A DNA stretch of 64,000 bases, from assembly GCF_963678635.1 (NCBI RefSeq), contig NC_087070.1:12682539-12746538 (forward strand), written 5' to 3'. Below are positions 49,695-60,265 of this stretch, one piece after another. The notes below the pieces were generated by a model. It searched no databases and had not been told where the DNA came from. It saw only the letters and a list, made by a program, of their open reading frames with translations. The DNA comes from Symsagittifera roscoffensis (taxonomy: Eukaryota; Xenacoelomorpha; Acoela; Convolutidae). The translations under genes were made by a program, and so were the position numbers. Each line of letters begins with the position of its first letter. The stretch's first letter is position 1.

Positions 49695-50861
49695 TTGGCT
49701 AAGTCTGGACATCCAATTCCAGGGCATCCTGAGTTACCTGCAGAGAAAGCAGCCGAGATAAAGATCCTATCCAAGGAGGACCCGGTCCCCTTGGATCTGT
49801 TGCTGCTCTCTAACCTGGTCCAACAAGAACTCTCTCGCATGAACATAAACAGCCTCTCATTATTGGATAAAACGGTGCAGGTCACACCGCAAGTGATGCG
49901 GATGCTGGGTGGATTGTTAGAAAGAGAAGTGACCAAAGATGACCCCGAGTGGACAGCAGTAGTGGCATCACTAACAAACAGGGAGAAGGTGAAGATAATG
50001 CCGTCCAGACGACAACACGAAGAGGAGAACGACAGGAATTGTAGGACAATAGTTCAGCAACTAGTATCCTCAAAACCACACGAGGTTTTAACCAGTACTT
50101 CTTACGGACGGAAAAAACAGGGGAGCAGTACGCGAAGGAAAACCGTTACCTTTATGGACCAGGATAAAGAAGGTGAAAAGGTAGAACAAAACCTGCTGCA
50201 AGATTGTTTGTCGGGGGAGACGAACGATGAGAAGAGCCAGCGAGTACAAGATCAACACCCGGGACAAGAAAGTTTGTCCGGGGAGTCTGAGATAGATGAA
50301 ATAGTTCCTGATGAAAAACAGGACCTGGGGAACAAGGTTTTGTCCGGGGAGTTCAGATGGATGCGAAGAAGGCACAGACAAGATCTGGAGGAACGTGCAG
50401 ACTCCATCACAACCTCTTCAACAGATGAAAATTACCAAAACTCAGGAATTGACACCTATTCAGACAGGAACTCGAGCTCGGGATCAGAACTGTCCGAATT
50501 AGCGATCCACACACTACTAGTGGAAACTCGTGCAAGGGATCTGGACAGAGAGGTGTACCAGGATCCTGACAGTGATCGCTACCTTATACCAAGCAAAAGA
50601 GTCTTTGACAACGCAGCGGATGATTTGGAGACAATAGCGGTATCGAAACGTTCGATAAGTCTGTTGCCACAAAAAGATGTATTCAGGACTGATTTTCAGC
50701 CGTTCAAGCAAGAAACACAGCCGTTGGCGAAGATTTCGTGCGTTAAGATGGAAGAAGACACACACCAGCCCAATGAGCTGAATAGTCAGATGAGGGTCAT
50801 GAAGACGTACTTGGAGGCGAGATACAGTCTCTCGGATCTTCTAAGGGCGCAGAGAACCTGA
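49695..50861 (+). CDS. pol: Pol linker segment between RNase H and integrase (E3)
   Basis: 388 open codons, hydrophilic and low complexity. It shares WLAKSGHPIPGHPELP, VPLDLLLLSNLVQQEL and NELNSQMRVMKTYLEARYSLSDLLRAQ with E1 and E2. It contains three LSGE motifs at a 22-residue period, encoded by repeats of TTTGTC(C/G)GGGGAG at 50207, 50273 and 50338. No catalytic motif. Confidence 0.75.
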   Translation: MAKSGHPIPGHPELPAEKAAEIKILSKEDPVPLDLLLLSNLVQQELSRMNINSLSLLDKTVQVTPQVMRMLGGLLEREVTKDDPEWTAVVASLTNREKVKIMPSRRQHEEENDRNCRTIVQQLVSSKPHEVLTSTSYGRKKQGSSTRRKTVTFMDQDKEGEKVEQNLLQDCLSGETNDEKSQRVQDQHPGQESLSGESEIDEIVPDEKQDLGNKVLSGEFRWMRRRHRQDLEERADSITTSSTDENYQNSGIDTYSDRNSSSGSELSELAIHTLLVETRARDLDREVYQDPDSDRYLIPSKRVFDNAADDLETIAVSKRSISLLPQKDVFRTDFQPFKQETQPLAKISCVKMEEDTHQPNELNSQMRVMKTYLEARYSLSDLLRAQRT

Positions 50862-50865
50862 AAAA

Positions 50866-51195
50866 GTGATGAAAAAAGTCGAAAGAATTCGAGGAAGACA
50901 GTTACCGAGACAATACTTCATGCAGAAAGAGGGAAGGTTATATTTGAACAAGGACGGGATTGTGGCTTGCAAGAGAAGAGATGAAGACAAAGTCCTATAC
51001 AAGTATAACGCGATAGTGTTGCCGCAACTCTATCAGACAGAACTATTATTCAGGTCGCATGAGGATCCTGAAGCGCTTCGAGTTGCCTGGAATGAAAAAG
51101 GCATGCGAGAAGTGGGTAACAGCATGTCTGTCATGCCAACAGGTCAAGGATCCAAGGAAGTTGCTATTTTCTTTACAATCGACCGAGTCGTCTGA
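50866..51195 (+). pseudogene. pol: Integrase zinc-domain remnant (E3)
   Basis: Useful reading is QKEGRLYL..DGIVACKRRDEDKVLYKYNAIVLPQLYQTELLFRSHED, matching E1 just before integrase. After the first His of HHCC, a deletion removes the second His; reading then continues in the frame of 51059-52795. Confidence 0.7.
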
Positions 51196-52795
51196 ATTCA
51201 ACGAGGTGGTGCAGATAGATCACCAAAAGATATGCATGACAGACATTGGTTATAATCAGGTGTTGTTCATGATAGATCATTTCACGAAGTATGTAGAGGC
51301 CGTGCCCTGCATAACTGCCTCGGCGGAAGAGACATGCGACCACCTGATCAATACGTGGATGGCGAGACATGGTTGTCCGATGACGTTTCAATCGGATAAT
51401 GGAACAGCTTTCGTAGGAGGGCTTACCAAAGAGCTTATGAGACGCTCACAGGTTGCTCATGCTCACTCCACGACATACCACCCACAGACGAATGGCTTAG
51501 TGGAAAGACAGTATAGGACGTTAGTGTCGATGCTGAGAGTATATTGTTCCAGGTACATGACCGATTGGGACAGATACCTTCCACTGGTGATGGGAGCCTA
51601 TAATAGCACGCAACACTCCGCCACTGGAGTTAGTCCACACATGATGCTAACTGGACACGAGAAGTCTTTACTCTTAACCTTTTTCTACCCAGAGTATGAG
51701 GGAAAGAAAACGTCTCCACAGGTCTACGTGAGGGATGTGATGAGACGTCAACAGGAGTTGAACGATTTATGTAGACGAAATACTCAGCAAGCACAGGCAA
51801 GGCAGAGGAAAAAATTCGACAAGAAAGCAGCTGGTGCAAAAGCTTACTCGGTGGGAGATTACTTATGGGTATTTCAGAACGTTATACCACCGAAAGGAAC
51901 GAAAAAGCTCCTAAGAAAGTGGAGGGGACCCTTCATGATTACGGAAGTGCATCAGGAGGGACGCTTTTATAGACTGAGTACTGGCCAAGCCGCTCATTAC
52001 GAAAACATTAAGCCACACAATCTATCGACAGAAGACTGGTGTATACCTGCAGACATGGAAGAAGGGGATTATCTAATGATGGACCCTGCTTGTGAGATCA
52101 ACGAGAAGGGTACGAGGGAGAAGAACGATGGAAACGAAGTGGTGGAGGAAGGAACGAATACACCGATGGACCTGGATCCAAACGAGGTGATCGAAGCGGA
52201 CGATGAAACCTTACCCTACGCAGAGGAGGATTGGCAGGATCCCGAACAGATGGAGGTTCCCAAAAATTTGGAACCGGACCTTCCGTTCACGATACAGAAT
52301 CGTCAGAATGACGGGACAAGACCCAGAAAGAAATATAACTTTTACGGTGACGACTTTGTAGTGGATAGGATAGATCTGGAGAAGATAGTGGAAGAAGTAG
52401 TGGGTCTAGAAGAAATAACTGTGTCACAAGACATCGACATAGTCGATGATCGCGACGATGAGTGGGTCGACGACCAGTCGAAACCCGAGGTAGAATTCGA
52501 CGACGAGCAACAGCAGTCATATGAACAAGACTTGACGAACCTGCGTGTCTTAGAATGGCTGAACGAAATGATGTCGGACCCAGAGGAGACCAGTGTCACG
52601 ATTCAAGAAGTAGATCGTGAAAGCATAAAATACATGAAGACCGAACGAGATGATCCTTTCTGGGCTGCCCAGGAAGGGCGATTGCTCATTCCGGCTTTCA
52701 ATCTCGATTTGATACCCGTTATGCGATCGACGGGGACGTCGATTGATATTTTTGTCCGGGGAGTGGGGGTAGACTTACCCACACTGAAAACCTAA
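51059..52795 (+). CDS. pol: Integrase fused to the N-terminal half of the macro segment (E3)
   Basis: 578 codons. It contains the CC half of the zinc domain (CLSCQQ), a DD35E core (D54, D113, E149), the GPF module and the conserved INEKGTREKNDGNE tail. It continues without a stop into LRVLEWLNEM..STGTSIDIFVRGVG, the start of the macro segment of E1 and E2. This shows that pol and the macro segment form one reading frame. A one-base deletion in the conserved block (GTAGACTT for GTAGGACTT) ends the frame at 52795. Confidence 0.88.
   Translation: MRILKRFELPGMKKACEKWVTACLSCQQVKDPRKLLFSLQSTESSEFNEVVQIDHQKICMTDIGYNQVLFMIDHFTKYVEAVPCITASAEETCDHLINTWMARHGCPMTFQSDNGTAFVGGLTKELMRRSQVAHAHSTTYHPQTNGLVERQYRTLVSMLRVYCSRYMTDWDRYLPLVMGAYNSTQHSATGVSPHMMLTGHEKSLLLTFFYPEYEGKKTSPQVYVRDVMRRQQELNDLCRRNTQQAQARQRKKFDKKAAGAKAYSVGDYLWVFQNVIPPKGTKKLLRKWRGPFMITEVHQEGRFYRLSTGQAAHYENIKPHNLSTEDWCIPADMEEGDYLMMDPACEINEKGTREKNDGNEVVEEGTNTPMDLDPNEVIEADDETLPYAEEDWQDPEQMEVPKNLEPDLPFTIQNRQNDGTRPRKKYNFYGDDFVVDRIDLEKIVEEVVGLEEITVSQDIDIVDDRDDEWVDDQSKPEVEFDDEQQQSYEQDLTNLRVLEWLNEMMSDPEETSVTIQEVDRESIKYMKTERDDPFWAAQEGRLLIPAFNLDLIPVMRSTGTSIDIFVRGVGVDLPTLKT
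52726..52790 (+). promoter_or_regulatory. Ultraconserved cis-element (E3 copy)
   Basis: ATCGACGGGGACGTCGAT hairpin at 52726-52743, then ATATTTTTGTCCGGGGAG and TGGGGGTAGACTTACCCACA. One G is missing compared with E1 and E2, which causes the frameshift. Confidence 0.65.
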
Positions 52796-53373
52796 TGATA
52801 AAAAAATTAAGAATAGCAAGAGAGACAGGAGACTTAGAAGCAGAAACAGGCGAAGAACCTAAGAAACCTGACATAGGGAGGGTAGTTGAGTCATGTTTTA
52901 ACTTACCAAATGAATATTTAAGTAACATAATACTAACAGACAGTGATTTCATAGTCACAAATAGAACATGTGCGATAGCAATCATAGCAGACATGAGTTT
53001 TAGGACAGCGTTAGCTGCAGATTTTAAGAGAGAATATAAAAACATAGAGATCCTATGGAAGCAAAGACCAGGGATAGGGGGCGTAGCGGCCTTACCTCTT
53101 GCGGCGTTACAGATACCGGGAAAATAACTATGCTTCTTGGTAACGAGGGCGACGGAGAAGCAGCATGTGGACCCAGAGAACCTAGTCTTGTCGTTGATGA
53201 GGTTGAGGGACTTCCTCGTGGAAATGGACGTGAAGGAGCTCTCACTTCCAGTGTACGATCCAAACAGAGGACGACTGCATCCTCGGGAATTGTACTCGCT
53301 TGTACACGTGATATTCTCTGATACTAATATACAAGTATATTTACATACGAAATATTACTTAAGTATAGGCTGA
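52795..53373 (+). pseudogene. Macro-domain-like segment (E3)
   Basis: Two open stretches in one frame, 52795-53127 and 53137-53373, separated by a TAA in place of the Tyr of GKYLCF. It reads AIAIIADMSFRTALAADFKREYKN, PGIGGVAALP, LCFLVTRATEKQHVDP, LRDFLVEMDVKELSLPVYDP and VIFSDTNIQVYL. As in E1, the TARG1 catalytic Lys position is Arg. Confidence 0.7.
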
Positions 53374-53764
53374 GTGACGTGCGAGAGGATGTTAGGCTAA
53401 AGACTAAGTTGTATGTAATGTGTGATATGTGTGTTATGTTATGTTATGTGTTATGTTATTAAGATCTTGGGTAAGAAGGGGTTAGTGACCATGAACAACT
53501 GGATGACGATCTTACAAATAGATCCAAAGTTTGGACTGTCCAATCTTAGGTCGAATTCCAAAATTTTAGAAACCGATTGGTTTTAATAAATTTGAGGATA
53601 AAAATCTTTTTATCTGACTGTTTTTAAGTAAATTTTAACGAAAAATTGAGGTGAAACTGACAAGTGTGATATTAGTGACCTCTTTTCTAGATCCTGATTG
53701 ATCATTTAATTGCTCACTTGAGTCAAAACCTTGAAATCAAATCAAATCGAATCTGAAGAACAGT
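53374..53764 (+). promoter_or_regulatory. E3 spacer with candidate 3' splice site before ORF2
   Basis: 391 bp, AT-rich. CCTCTTTTCTAG ends at 53690-53691 and is followed by ATCCTGATTGATCA, 60-75 nt before the ORF2 ATG. A short tgtgtgttatgttatgttatg simple repeat lies near 53425-53460. Confidence 0.55.
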
Positions 53765-55783
53765 ATGGAGAATTTCAACTTAGATGAATTGATGGACCTG
53801 GCAGAGGCATATGTAGGACCGATGATAGATGCGATATATCGTCGGCTAATGGATCGAGACTTCGCTCTGGAGGACCCAGAGATAATCATGTTGCTGACCG
53901 CCCTGATAAACATCTTGGGGCATGACAACCGCGGGGACCGCCCCACGGAAGTCCTATTGATGGCAGAATATGGAGAGAGGGGAGTACTAGACCGCCCGAA
54001 CATGAGAGCGATGAGGTGGAGAAACGGGGCTCTCTCAGGGAGTGACTTGGCGAATGAGCCTGGATTGGGAAGTTCTAGGACTTACCAATCAGGTGAAATG
54101 CCTATGCCCTCCACGCCCAAACCTGGGCTGACGAGAATGCATCAGGAGATGAACAGCGAGGCTGCCTCGTCCGGTTCACCACTGAGAGCAGCTGTGCCAT
54201 CAAAGAGGGCGAAAGTAGAACAGAAGGTTCAGACGAACCAAACCATTCAAGATCTTGATGGGATAAAGGACGAAGTGGAAAGAACGAAAAGGGAGCTGGA
54301 CGAGGTGACTAAGACCATGCTCATTGCGGAGGACGACAGAGACATGTGGGAGAGATTGCTCGAAGACTGCAACAAAAAGCAGGGTGAAGAAAATGAGCGC
54401 TTGAGGCAGGAATACAAGGAGCGATCGGAACGGAGGGCGCTGTCAACGGCCGTGGAGAAGGTGATACCTGCAAGGAGTATTCCTCGTGGGCAGTCCCCGA
54501 TGGAGCTCTTGACGCCTCGAGAAATGAGTCAGATAACGGAGACACGGCTCCCGACAGCAACAGATCGAGTGACATTCCCGGACCCTAGTGACACCTTGGA
54601 TGACCCCGTCGTGGAACAAACGGTGAGGAAGCTGATAGAGACAGCTGGACGACTGGTCGCCAACAAGAATGCGCCAGGTTCCGGGGTGACTGCACCCTAT
54701 GGAACGATCGACGACACGGGCAGAGTACGACTTTCCCAAACCGAGATCAGACAGGGAGTTAGCGACGCGACGCCACCAATGGCGAGCTCTAAGGCCCCAG
54801 AGAGTATAATACGGAAGATGCCAGCGAAGAAAGTGTCTCGAGTAAAAGACGTACAAAAGAATAATCAGTCGAGATATAACTTCACGGGAGTCCTGGAGAC
54901 AGATCCGAGAGCTTTCTTCAATCGAGCGACTTGGAACCCGGCAGTAAACATGCAGCAACCGCCACTGGGGACATCACATCTGATACTGATACACAGACAA
55001 CAGAGCTCCAGCGAGCCAGGTCAAAGGACAGACGTTCATGATCGATTGGGAGAAGCGCCGGTGAGGAGGACGATTCAGCCTAGGAGAAGACTAGGGCCAG
55101 TCAACCGAATGGAAGAGGCAACTGGCACGTCCAGATCAGACACGAGATCGGAGACGACAAGTACCAGTCGAGAGGAGAGACGCCCGGATAGAGGCTCATT
55201 GATGTGGTCAAGACCCATACCATCTCCCTGGCATGTGTACAAGGACGAACTAATGAAGCTGGATCTCCAGGGGGTGAGCTTCATCGAGGAAGCCAGGAGG
55301 ATGCTGAATGGAGCGAGGCTATCCGTCAGTAGACTGTACTCGATAACAGGCGTAGACTGGTTGATAGCCGCTGGCATAAACTTCAGCTCCACGACGGCCT
55401 TGAGATCTGCCTTGGGAATGGTCACAGCGATGTCGAACGACTTATGGTTCAGAGCAATGGAAGTAACAGGTGAAAAAGCGAGAAGGAAGAATTCACAGGA
55501 GACTAGAGCTCATTTGGAGGCGATGGTTTTGAGGACCAAACCGGAGGCCATCCAGTGGTTACATTTAGGTCCTCGAGGAGAGGCATTGGGTGCAGATGCT
55601 TTTGAGCAAGGCCCCATAACGATTAAGAAAATCCATGCCTACTTGTTGAAGGAGGTGAACCTAGCGGAAAATGCTGAAGAAAAGACAGCTGAATTTTTGA
55701 ATAGAATGTGCCAGATTACCTTGGAAACCTTCTGGACCCATGAAGTGAAGGGGAAGAAGGCTTTGAACGGACAGATAGCATAG
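53765..55783 (+). CDS. ORF2 N-terminal part with both SGNH domains deleted (E3)
   Basis: 672 open codons. It contains the helical N-terminal domain (MIDAIYRRLMDRDF, PTEVLLMAEYGE, SDLANEPGLG), a coiled coil (about 160-230) and a variable linker. LGTSHLI then jumps straight to a post-SGNH linker, removing GDS, GTND and DGIHF. Later TTALRSALG jumps to SNDLWFRAMEV, removing the second SGNH-like domain. Both joins preserve the frame. It ends at TAG 55781 in the helical region. Confidence 0.8.
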   Translation: MENFNLDELMDLAEAYVGPMIDAIYRRLMDRDFALEDPEIIMLLTALINILGHDNRGDRPTEVLLMAEYGERGVLDRPNMRAMRWRNGALSGSDLANEPGLGSSRTYQSGEMPMPSTPKPGLTRMHQEMNSEAASSGSPLRAAVPSKRAKVEQKVQTNQTIQDLDGIKDEVERTKRELDEVTKTMLIAEDDRDMWERLLEDCNKKQGEENERLRQEYKERSERRALSTAVEKVIPARSIPRGQSPMELLTPREMSQITETRLPTATDRVTFPDPSDTLDDPVVEQTVRKLIETAGRLVANKNAPGSGVTAPYGTIDDTGRVRLSQTEIRQGVSDATPPMASSKAPESIIRKMPAKKVSRVKDVQKNNQSRYNFTGVLETDPRAFFNRATWNPAVNMQQPPLGTSHLILIHRQQSSSEPGQRTDVHDRLGEAPVRRTIQPRRRLGPVNRMEEATGTSRSDTRSETTSTSREERRPDRGSLMWSRPIPSPWHVYKDELMKLDLQGVSFIEEARRMLNGARLSVSRLYSITGVDWLIAAGINFSSTTALRSALGMVTAMSNDLWFRAMEVTGEKARRKNSQETRAHLEAMVLRTKPEAIQWLHLGPRGEALGADAFEQGPITIKKIHAYLLKEVNLAENAEEKTAEFLNRMCQITLETFWTHEVKGKKALNGQIA

Positions 55784-56977
55784 GGACAGATAGGGTTGGG
55801 AGCCGGATGGACCGCGTCCTTCTTGGCGAAAGTTTACCCGAAAGTTTCTCATTACTTGATAAAGTAATTTCTCCAAGAGGTAGTGGAAGTATCGATTTTG
55901 GAGCTACTAGCCTTGTTTGTGACGTTTGGAGCTGAGAGTTTCGTGAAAGGACCGGCGGTACTGCTCACCGAAGAAGTTCAGCACCTGCGGTTAGAGTGAC
56001 TTCTAACGTTGATTGCGATTACGCACGGAAACTTGGGAGGATTAATGAAGCTGCCACGTTGTCCAGAGCAGATGAAGGAGAGGATGAGAAAGTTGGACAT
56101 GAAGAAAGCCACGGAATCGTGGAATAAGATAAAAGACCTGAGACACACTCTTATCCAAAATCTCTTACAACAAAATCGCTTTGGAACGGGAGAAGATGAG
56201 ACTATCGAGAGAGAAGAAGATATGAGACGACATGTTGGGGGCATGCCCCTACTAACCGATCTGTGCTTGGCCATGAGGACTGGTCCCTTAGCGTTGATCA
56301 GAGGAGCCACGGAGTTTGTGACAGTGATCTATGGACAAGCAGTCACATTTGCGTTCCCTGATGTCAAAGTGGAGGCGTACAGGAGGTCGGTGCTGCACCT
56401 GAACCTCATATCAGCAGTGGACGGTAGTGCGCTGAACTGGTGTGAGCAGCACGTGTTGCGGGAGCTCATGAACAAAGATCTGTTGTTTGCAAAGATATCA
56501 GAGCCAGAAATGACGGTCATCAATTTTGACGATCACTTCCGTGATCGCATGGGAGAAGTAGAAAGAGGACACATCGAGGTGTTTCCGAAGCTTTGGAATC
56601 TGAGACCCTATGACAAAACGAATGTCGAGATAACCAGAGTGCCTCGTATCACTGCAGCATATCACAAGGTGAGAGAAGAGACGAAGGATTGGGGTGATTA
56701 CGAGAAGCTGCCAAAGGAAATCCCCGAATTCCCTCTGATAAGAAGGATGTTGCTCGGAGCAGTCTCCGTGGTACAATCATTTAGGTTGAGAGCATTTGAA
56801 ACCAATGAAAGGAGAATAGGGAATTTCGTGGGAACGATGGATCCATACTTTGTGGGGAAAAATGCCGCCGTGTTACAATACACACGATTTGCCTATACGG
56901 ATCAAGCGACGAGAAGGCGAATAAGCAAACCCGCGACTCCCAAGCCTGGAAGATTTGGCGAGGAATGGGCGGGATAG
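55784..56977 (+). pseudogene. ORF2 helical region (E3)
   Basis: Same frame as 53765-55783. 55784-56008 has two further stops (near 55865 and 56000) but reads through as homologous sequence (AGWTASFLAKVYPK, LLALFVTFGAESFVKGPA). 56009-56977 is open for 322 codons: MPLLTDLCLAMRTGPLALI, GQAVTFAFPDVKVEAYRRSV, LNWCEQ, FPKLWNLRP. Function unknown. Confidence 0.7.
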
Positions 56978-57280
56978 GCTTAGCCCCTATGAAGATGAGA
57001 GGCAGGACCGAACTGTCTGAGGCCGCCTTGATACCGACTGGTGTGAAACCGGAATTGAAAGTAGGAGGAACACTGCAGGCGAGAACCTTCCTAGCACCCT
57101 TCGGCTGCGAGGAAATCAAAGTGGTCGATGGAGAAGAGGAAGACGGATCAGCTGGCACACTGATCATACCAAAATTTCCGAAAGGGGCCGACAATGAAAA
57201 GCAAGGGCCCTCAAGCTCGAAGAAGGATATGGCGGACAGGGAGAATGCCGTCAAGCGGAAGAACCCATGCAACAAGATAC
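56965..57280 (+). pseudogene. ORF2 linker (E3)
   Basis: Reading shifts to the +1 neighbour frame: low-complexity acidic and Lys-rich linker (EEIKVVDGEEEDGSAG, ENAVKRKNPCNK), aligned loosely with the E2 fragment at 25489-25770. A second frameshift near 57280 leads into 57267-59261. Confidence 0.5.
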
Positions 57281-59261
57281 AAGTCAAGCTGGTGGGGAAG
57301 ACGACAGGGCATCGACAGGAGGAGTATCCAGCCTGGTTTTCAATATCTTCAGTGATCTTGAGAACAACGCGGATACGTTGGAGGCGACTGAGCCAGCGGA
57401 TGAAGTCATTTCGACACTGGAACCTCCGTCAGCCTTTACAGAAATGAAACGGAATTTACCGGAGAGCAGCTCTCCTGGCAATTCGAGAAATAACGAACAA
57501 AGAGTCCTCATGGAATTACCTAGGAGAAGAAGAATAGAGGGCTCAGCCAGAGTACCTTTCTTGGGAACGTTGCCCGAAGAAGAGTGGGAAGTACATCATC
57601 GAAACCATGAAAGTAGGACGGGATGCAGATTGGACAGAGTGGCGTTTATGGAAGAAGTCTGGACAGTGGTTCAGAGCTATGGGAACCAGTCCATTTTGAA
57701 AACAGGTCTCAACCGACCATTGATGCGGGAAATCCTTGACAAACTTGATGAGTGTGAAGGGAGATTGAGTGAGTTGTTGATTGACTCAGCCACTGATGAA
57801 AGTGAAGCGAACTCTCCCATCAAGATGACACCACAGGATGATAAAGGAGAGGTGGTGTATCTGTCAAGAACCAGGAGGGGAACGATGCGATCGAAACTGG
57901 TGATTGATAAGATCAATGAGATGAAGATAAAGTTAGGCAGCAAGAAGATGCCGAGGAGAGTAGGAAAGACGAAGGTGGATTCAGAGATATCAATGAAAGC
58001 TGTCAATTCAGCGAAACGAAAACGAGTCGAAGAGGCCATGGATTTGGGACAAGGTGATTATCAATTACCTGGCACGGACAGAATGTTAACCGATGTAGCG
58101 ATGGTGCCACCCATTCTCATGGCAGGGATAAAGTCAACAGGTTACAAATCCAAAAGGAGTGACCGCACTCTGACTGGAGCAACTTTAGAAATGGAAATAC
58201 TTCGCCAATGTGGAGAAAGCACAATGAAAGACTTTAAACCATCTCCCATGAACCACGGAAAGGGAAGTGTCGCAGGACAACTAGTACCGGTGGAGTATAA
58301 CCGGTTGACAGTGTCGGAGACTGTGTCAATAGATGAACCCGCCGATGGATACATGGAGATGTTAGAATACCGGAACTCGGTTAGAGGGTATGTGATGGCT
58401 CTGGAAGACAAAATGGCCATGGAAGGTTATCTGGAGACGATGTTGCGAGGCACCACCCTCAAGCAGAAGGCGTATGGAGCTTTAGCGTCATCTGAGATGC
58501 AGGCGGAAACGATCGAGCAGTTAGTGAGCCTTCCATGGAAAGCAGTGGTGTTGAAGTACTTCGAAGAGGAAATGAGGACTGCGCCGAGAATACACGCTCT
58601 CATGGCAGTACCCTACGGAAGAACCGAATTACAACTGAGGTTCGCCTGGTGCATGATGGGGTTAAACAGCGGGGAATATGACTCAGAAGAAAGGAAAAGG
58701 TCAAAAGAAGAAAAAGTTTTCCTTATGACGAACCTGAGGGATCTGATAACCCAAGAGGGAACAACAGTAGCGTGCGGGAAGCGGAGAGACGCTTTCTGTT
58801 TCATTCGATTCCTGATAGAGCAGATTTCAGTACCAGCATTGAACACCTGTGTCAAGATGTTGAGGGAGGGCGATGAACGAGCAAAAGCCTCACTCTTCCT
58901 AGCACTGCTGGAGATGCATGAAATCAAGCCGATGAGGGTGAATATGAAAGAACCTGAGGAGTTAGAGCCCATGAGAAAGATAGACGAAATCAGGAGATTT
59001 TCAAACAAGGAGCTGAGACTCACTAAAGAATCTATGGGGGCACTACCGAAATCCAGTGAGTACTGTGGACCGATCAAGAATATGTCGTACAGCTACGTGT
59101 CCGGAATCATAGGGATAGCGTACAACCCTTTCCTGAGTGAAGACATACGCAATTGCTTCTTCGATTACGAGCAGGCAGTGTTGCTAAGATTCTGGACGTC
59201 GAGAATTGTAACCTTTAAGAGCGCTAATAATCCACAGACCAAATTGGGACTGGTCTTGTAA
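57267..59261 (+). CDS. ORF2 C-proximal helical segment (E3)
   Basis: 664 open codons. An acidic lead-in is followed by LPRRRRIEGSARVPFLGTLP, VAFMEEVWTVVQSYGNQS, a basic linker, and the long helical region that matches E2 23409-24536 (YMEMLEYRNSVRGYVMA, LQLRFAWCMMGLNSGEY, SNKELRLTKES, GIIGIAYNPF, CFFDYEQAVLLRFW). No enzymatic signature. Good preservation for its size suggests recent loss of function. Confidence 0.75.
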   Translation: MQQDTSQAGGEDDRASTGGVSSLVFNIFSDLENNADTLEATEPADEVISTLEPPSAFTEMKRNLPESSSPGNSRNNEQRVLMELPRRRRIEGSARVPFLGTLPEEEWEVHHRNHESRTGCRLDRVAFMEEVWTVVQSYGNQSILKTGLNRPLMREILDKLDECEGRLSELLIDSATDESEANSPIKMTPQDDKGEVVYLSRTRRGTMRSKLVIDKINEMKIKLGSKKMPRRVGKTKVDSEISMKAVNSAKRKRVEEAMDLGQGDYQLPGTDRMLTDVAMVPPILMAGIKSTGYKSKRSDRTLTGATLEMEILRQCGESTMKDFKPSPMNHGKGSVAGQLVPVEYNRLTVSETVSIDEPADGYMEMLEYRNSVRGYVMALEDKMAMEGYLETMLRGTTLKQKAYGALASSEMQAETIEQLVSLPWKAVVLKYFEEEMRTAPRIHALMAVPYGRTELQLRFAWCMMGLNSGEYDSEERKRSKEEKVFLMTNLRDLITQEGTTVACGKRRDAFCFIRFLIEQISVPALNTCVKMLREGDERAKASLFLALLEMHEIKPMRVNMKEPEELEPMRKIDEIRRFSNKELRLTKESMGALPKSSEYCGPIKNMSYSYVSGIIGIAYNPFLSEDIRNCFFDYEQAVLLRFWTSRIVTFKSANNPQTKLGLVL

Positions 59262-60265
59262 GAAGACGTGACTGCACCTTCCGTACCAAAATTCGACAAA
59301 AGAGTGGAGTTTGGGTTGGGCTTCTCAGATGAACTACTGAAAACGAGCTTGATGGTAGTGTGGGAACTGATGAGACCATCATGATGTCCTAGTCCCAATG
59401 CTGACTCGATATTACGGGCGACACAAGACGTGCAGAGGGAACTGAATGCAGATTGTAACCTGCGTGACCTGAACATCATATATAATGTGATGATAACAGC
59501 CTCTAGGAGCAACGGGGAAGACAAAGTGGAGTTGCCTGGCTGGGGACCAGAAGACTGGGTCAAACCTGGTAGCTGTCTGGCGGAAGTCTGTGGACTGGAA
59601 GGTCACGTTTGTGGAGGTCTGGATTGTGTGAAAACCCTAGAGAGACAGCACAAGCAATTGACGATATGCATGAATTGATGAAAGCAAGGACGGAAAGGGA
59701 ACTGATCGAAGATTGCCATGGAGGAACCGAGGTGAATCTAGTGACTGCACTAGGATTCTACAGCATGTTTGGTTCTTTAGAGTCACTATTGAATCTAGAA
59801 CAGAAACATGAGATGGTCACAGCCATCAGTGTAGAAGTGTTCCCAGGATTTCTGCAAACTGAGCAAAATTACATAGGAAAATGGAGGGAAGCGATTGAGA
59901 CAGAAATGAAAATCAGACATAGTGAGTCTTATTGTAGACCATCAGGAGCACGATATTTGGTGGGATCGACATTGGCTCCAATGTGCAAGAGCAGATACCC
60001 GGTGCATTTCGTAGCGGTGGATGTAAAGAGTACGAGAACGATCGTGGATCAAGCCTTCTCAGTGCCAAAGTGTGTGAGACTAACGAGAATGTCCGAAAAA
60101 TCTTACGAGTTGCTATGTAAGATGTTCTCAGCAGTTCCAGAGAGAACAAAGGAGGAGTTGGAATCGATACTGGGAAGGAAATTCATGGGATACGTGAGTG
60201 GGAACTTCAGTGACTTTGAAGACATAAACAGAGAGGATCAACCGTTACGGATTACAATACAGTAG
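59262..60265 (+). pseudogene. ORF2 conserved C-terminal domain with HxC-x4-C-x7-H motif (E3)
   Basis: After TAA at 59259 the frame continues with a TGA near 59383 to GSCLAEVCGLEGHVCGG-LDC-TLERQH, then shifts frame near 59640. 59609-60265 (218 codons) gives DCHGGTEVNLVTALGFYSM, AISVEVFPGFLQTEQ, SGARYLVGSTLAP, FSVPKCVRLTRMSEKSYELL. Homologous to E2 22472-23388. Confidence 0.65.

Noticed and set aside
53055..53321. Open frame GLTSCGVTDTGKITMLL on the plus strand
   Set aside because: Overlaps the macro segment in a different frame and has no counterpart in E1 or E2.
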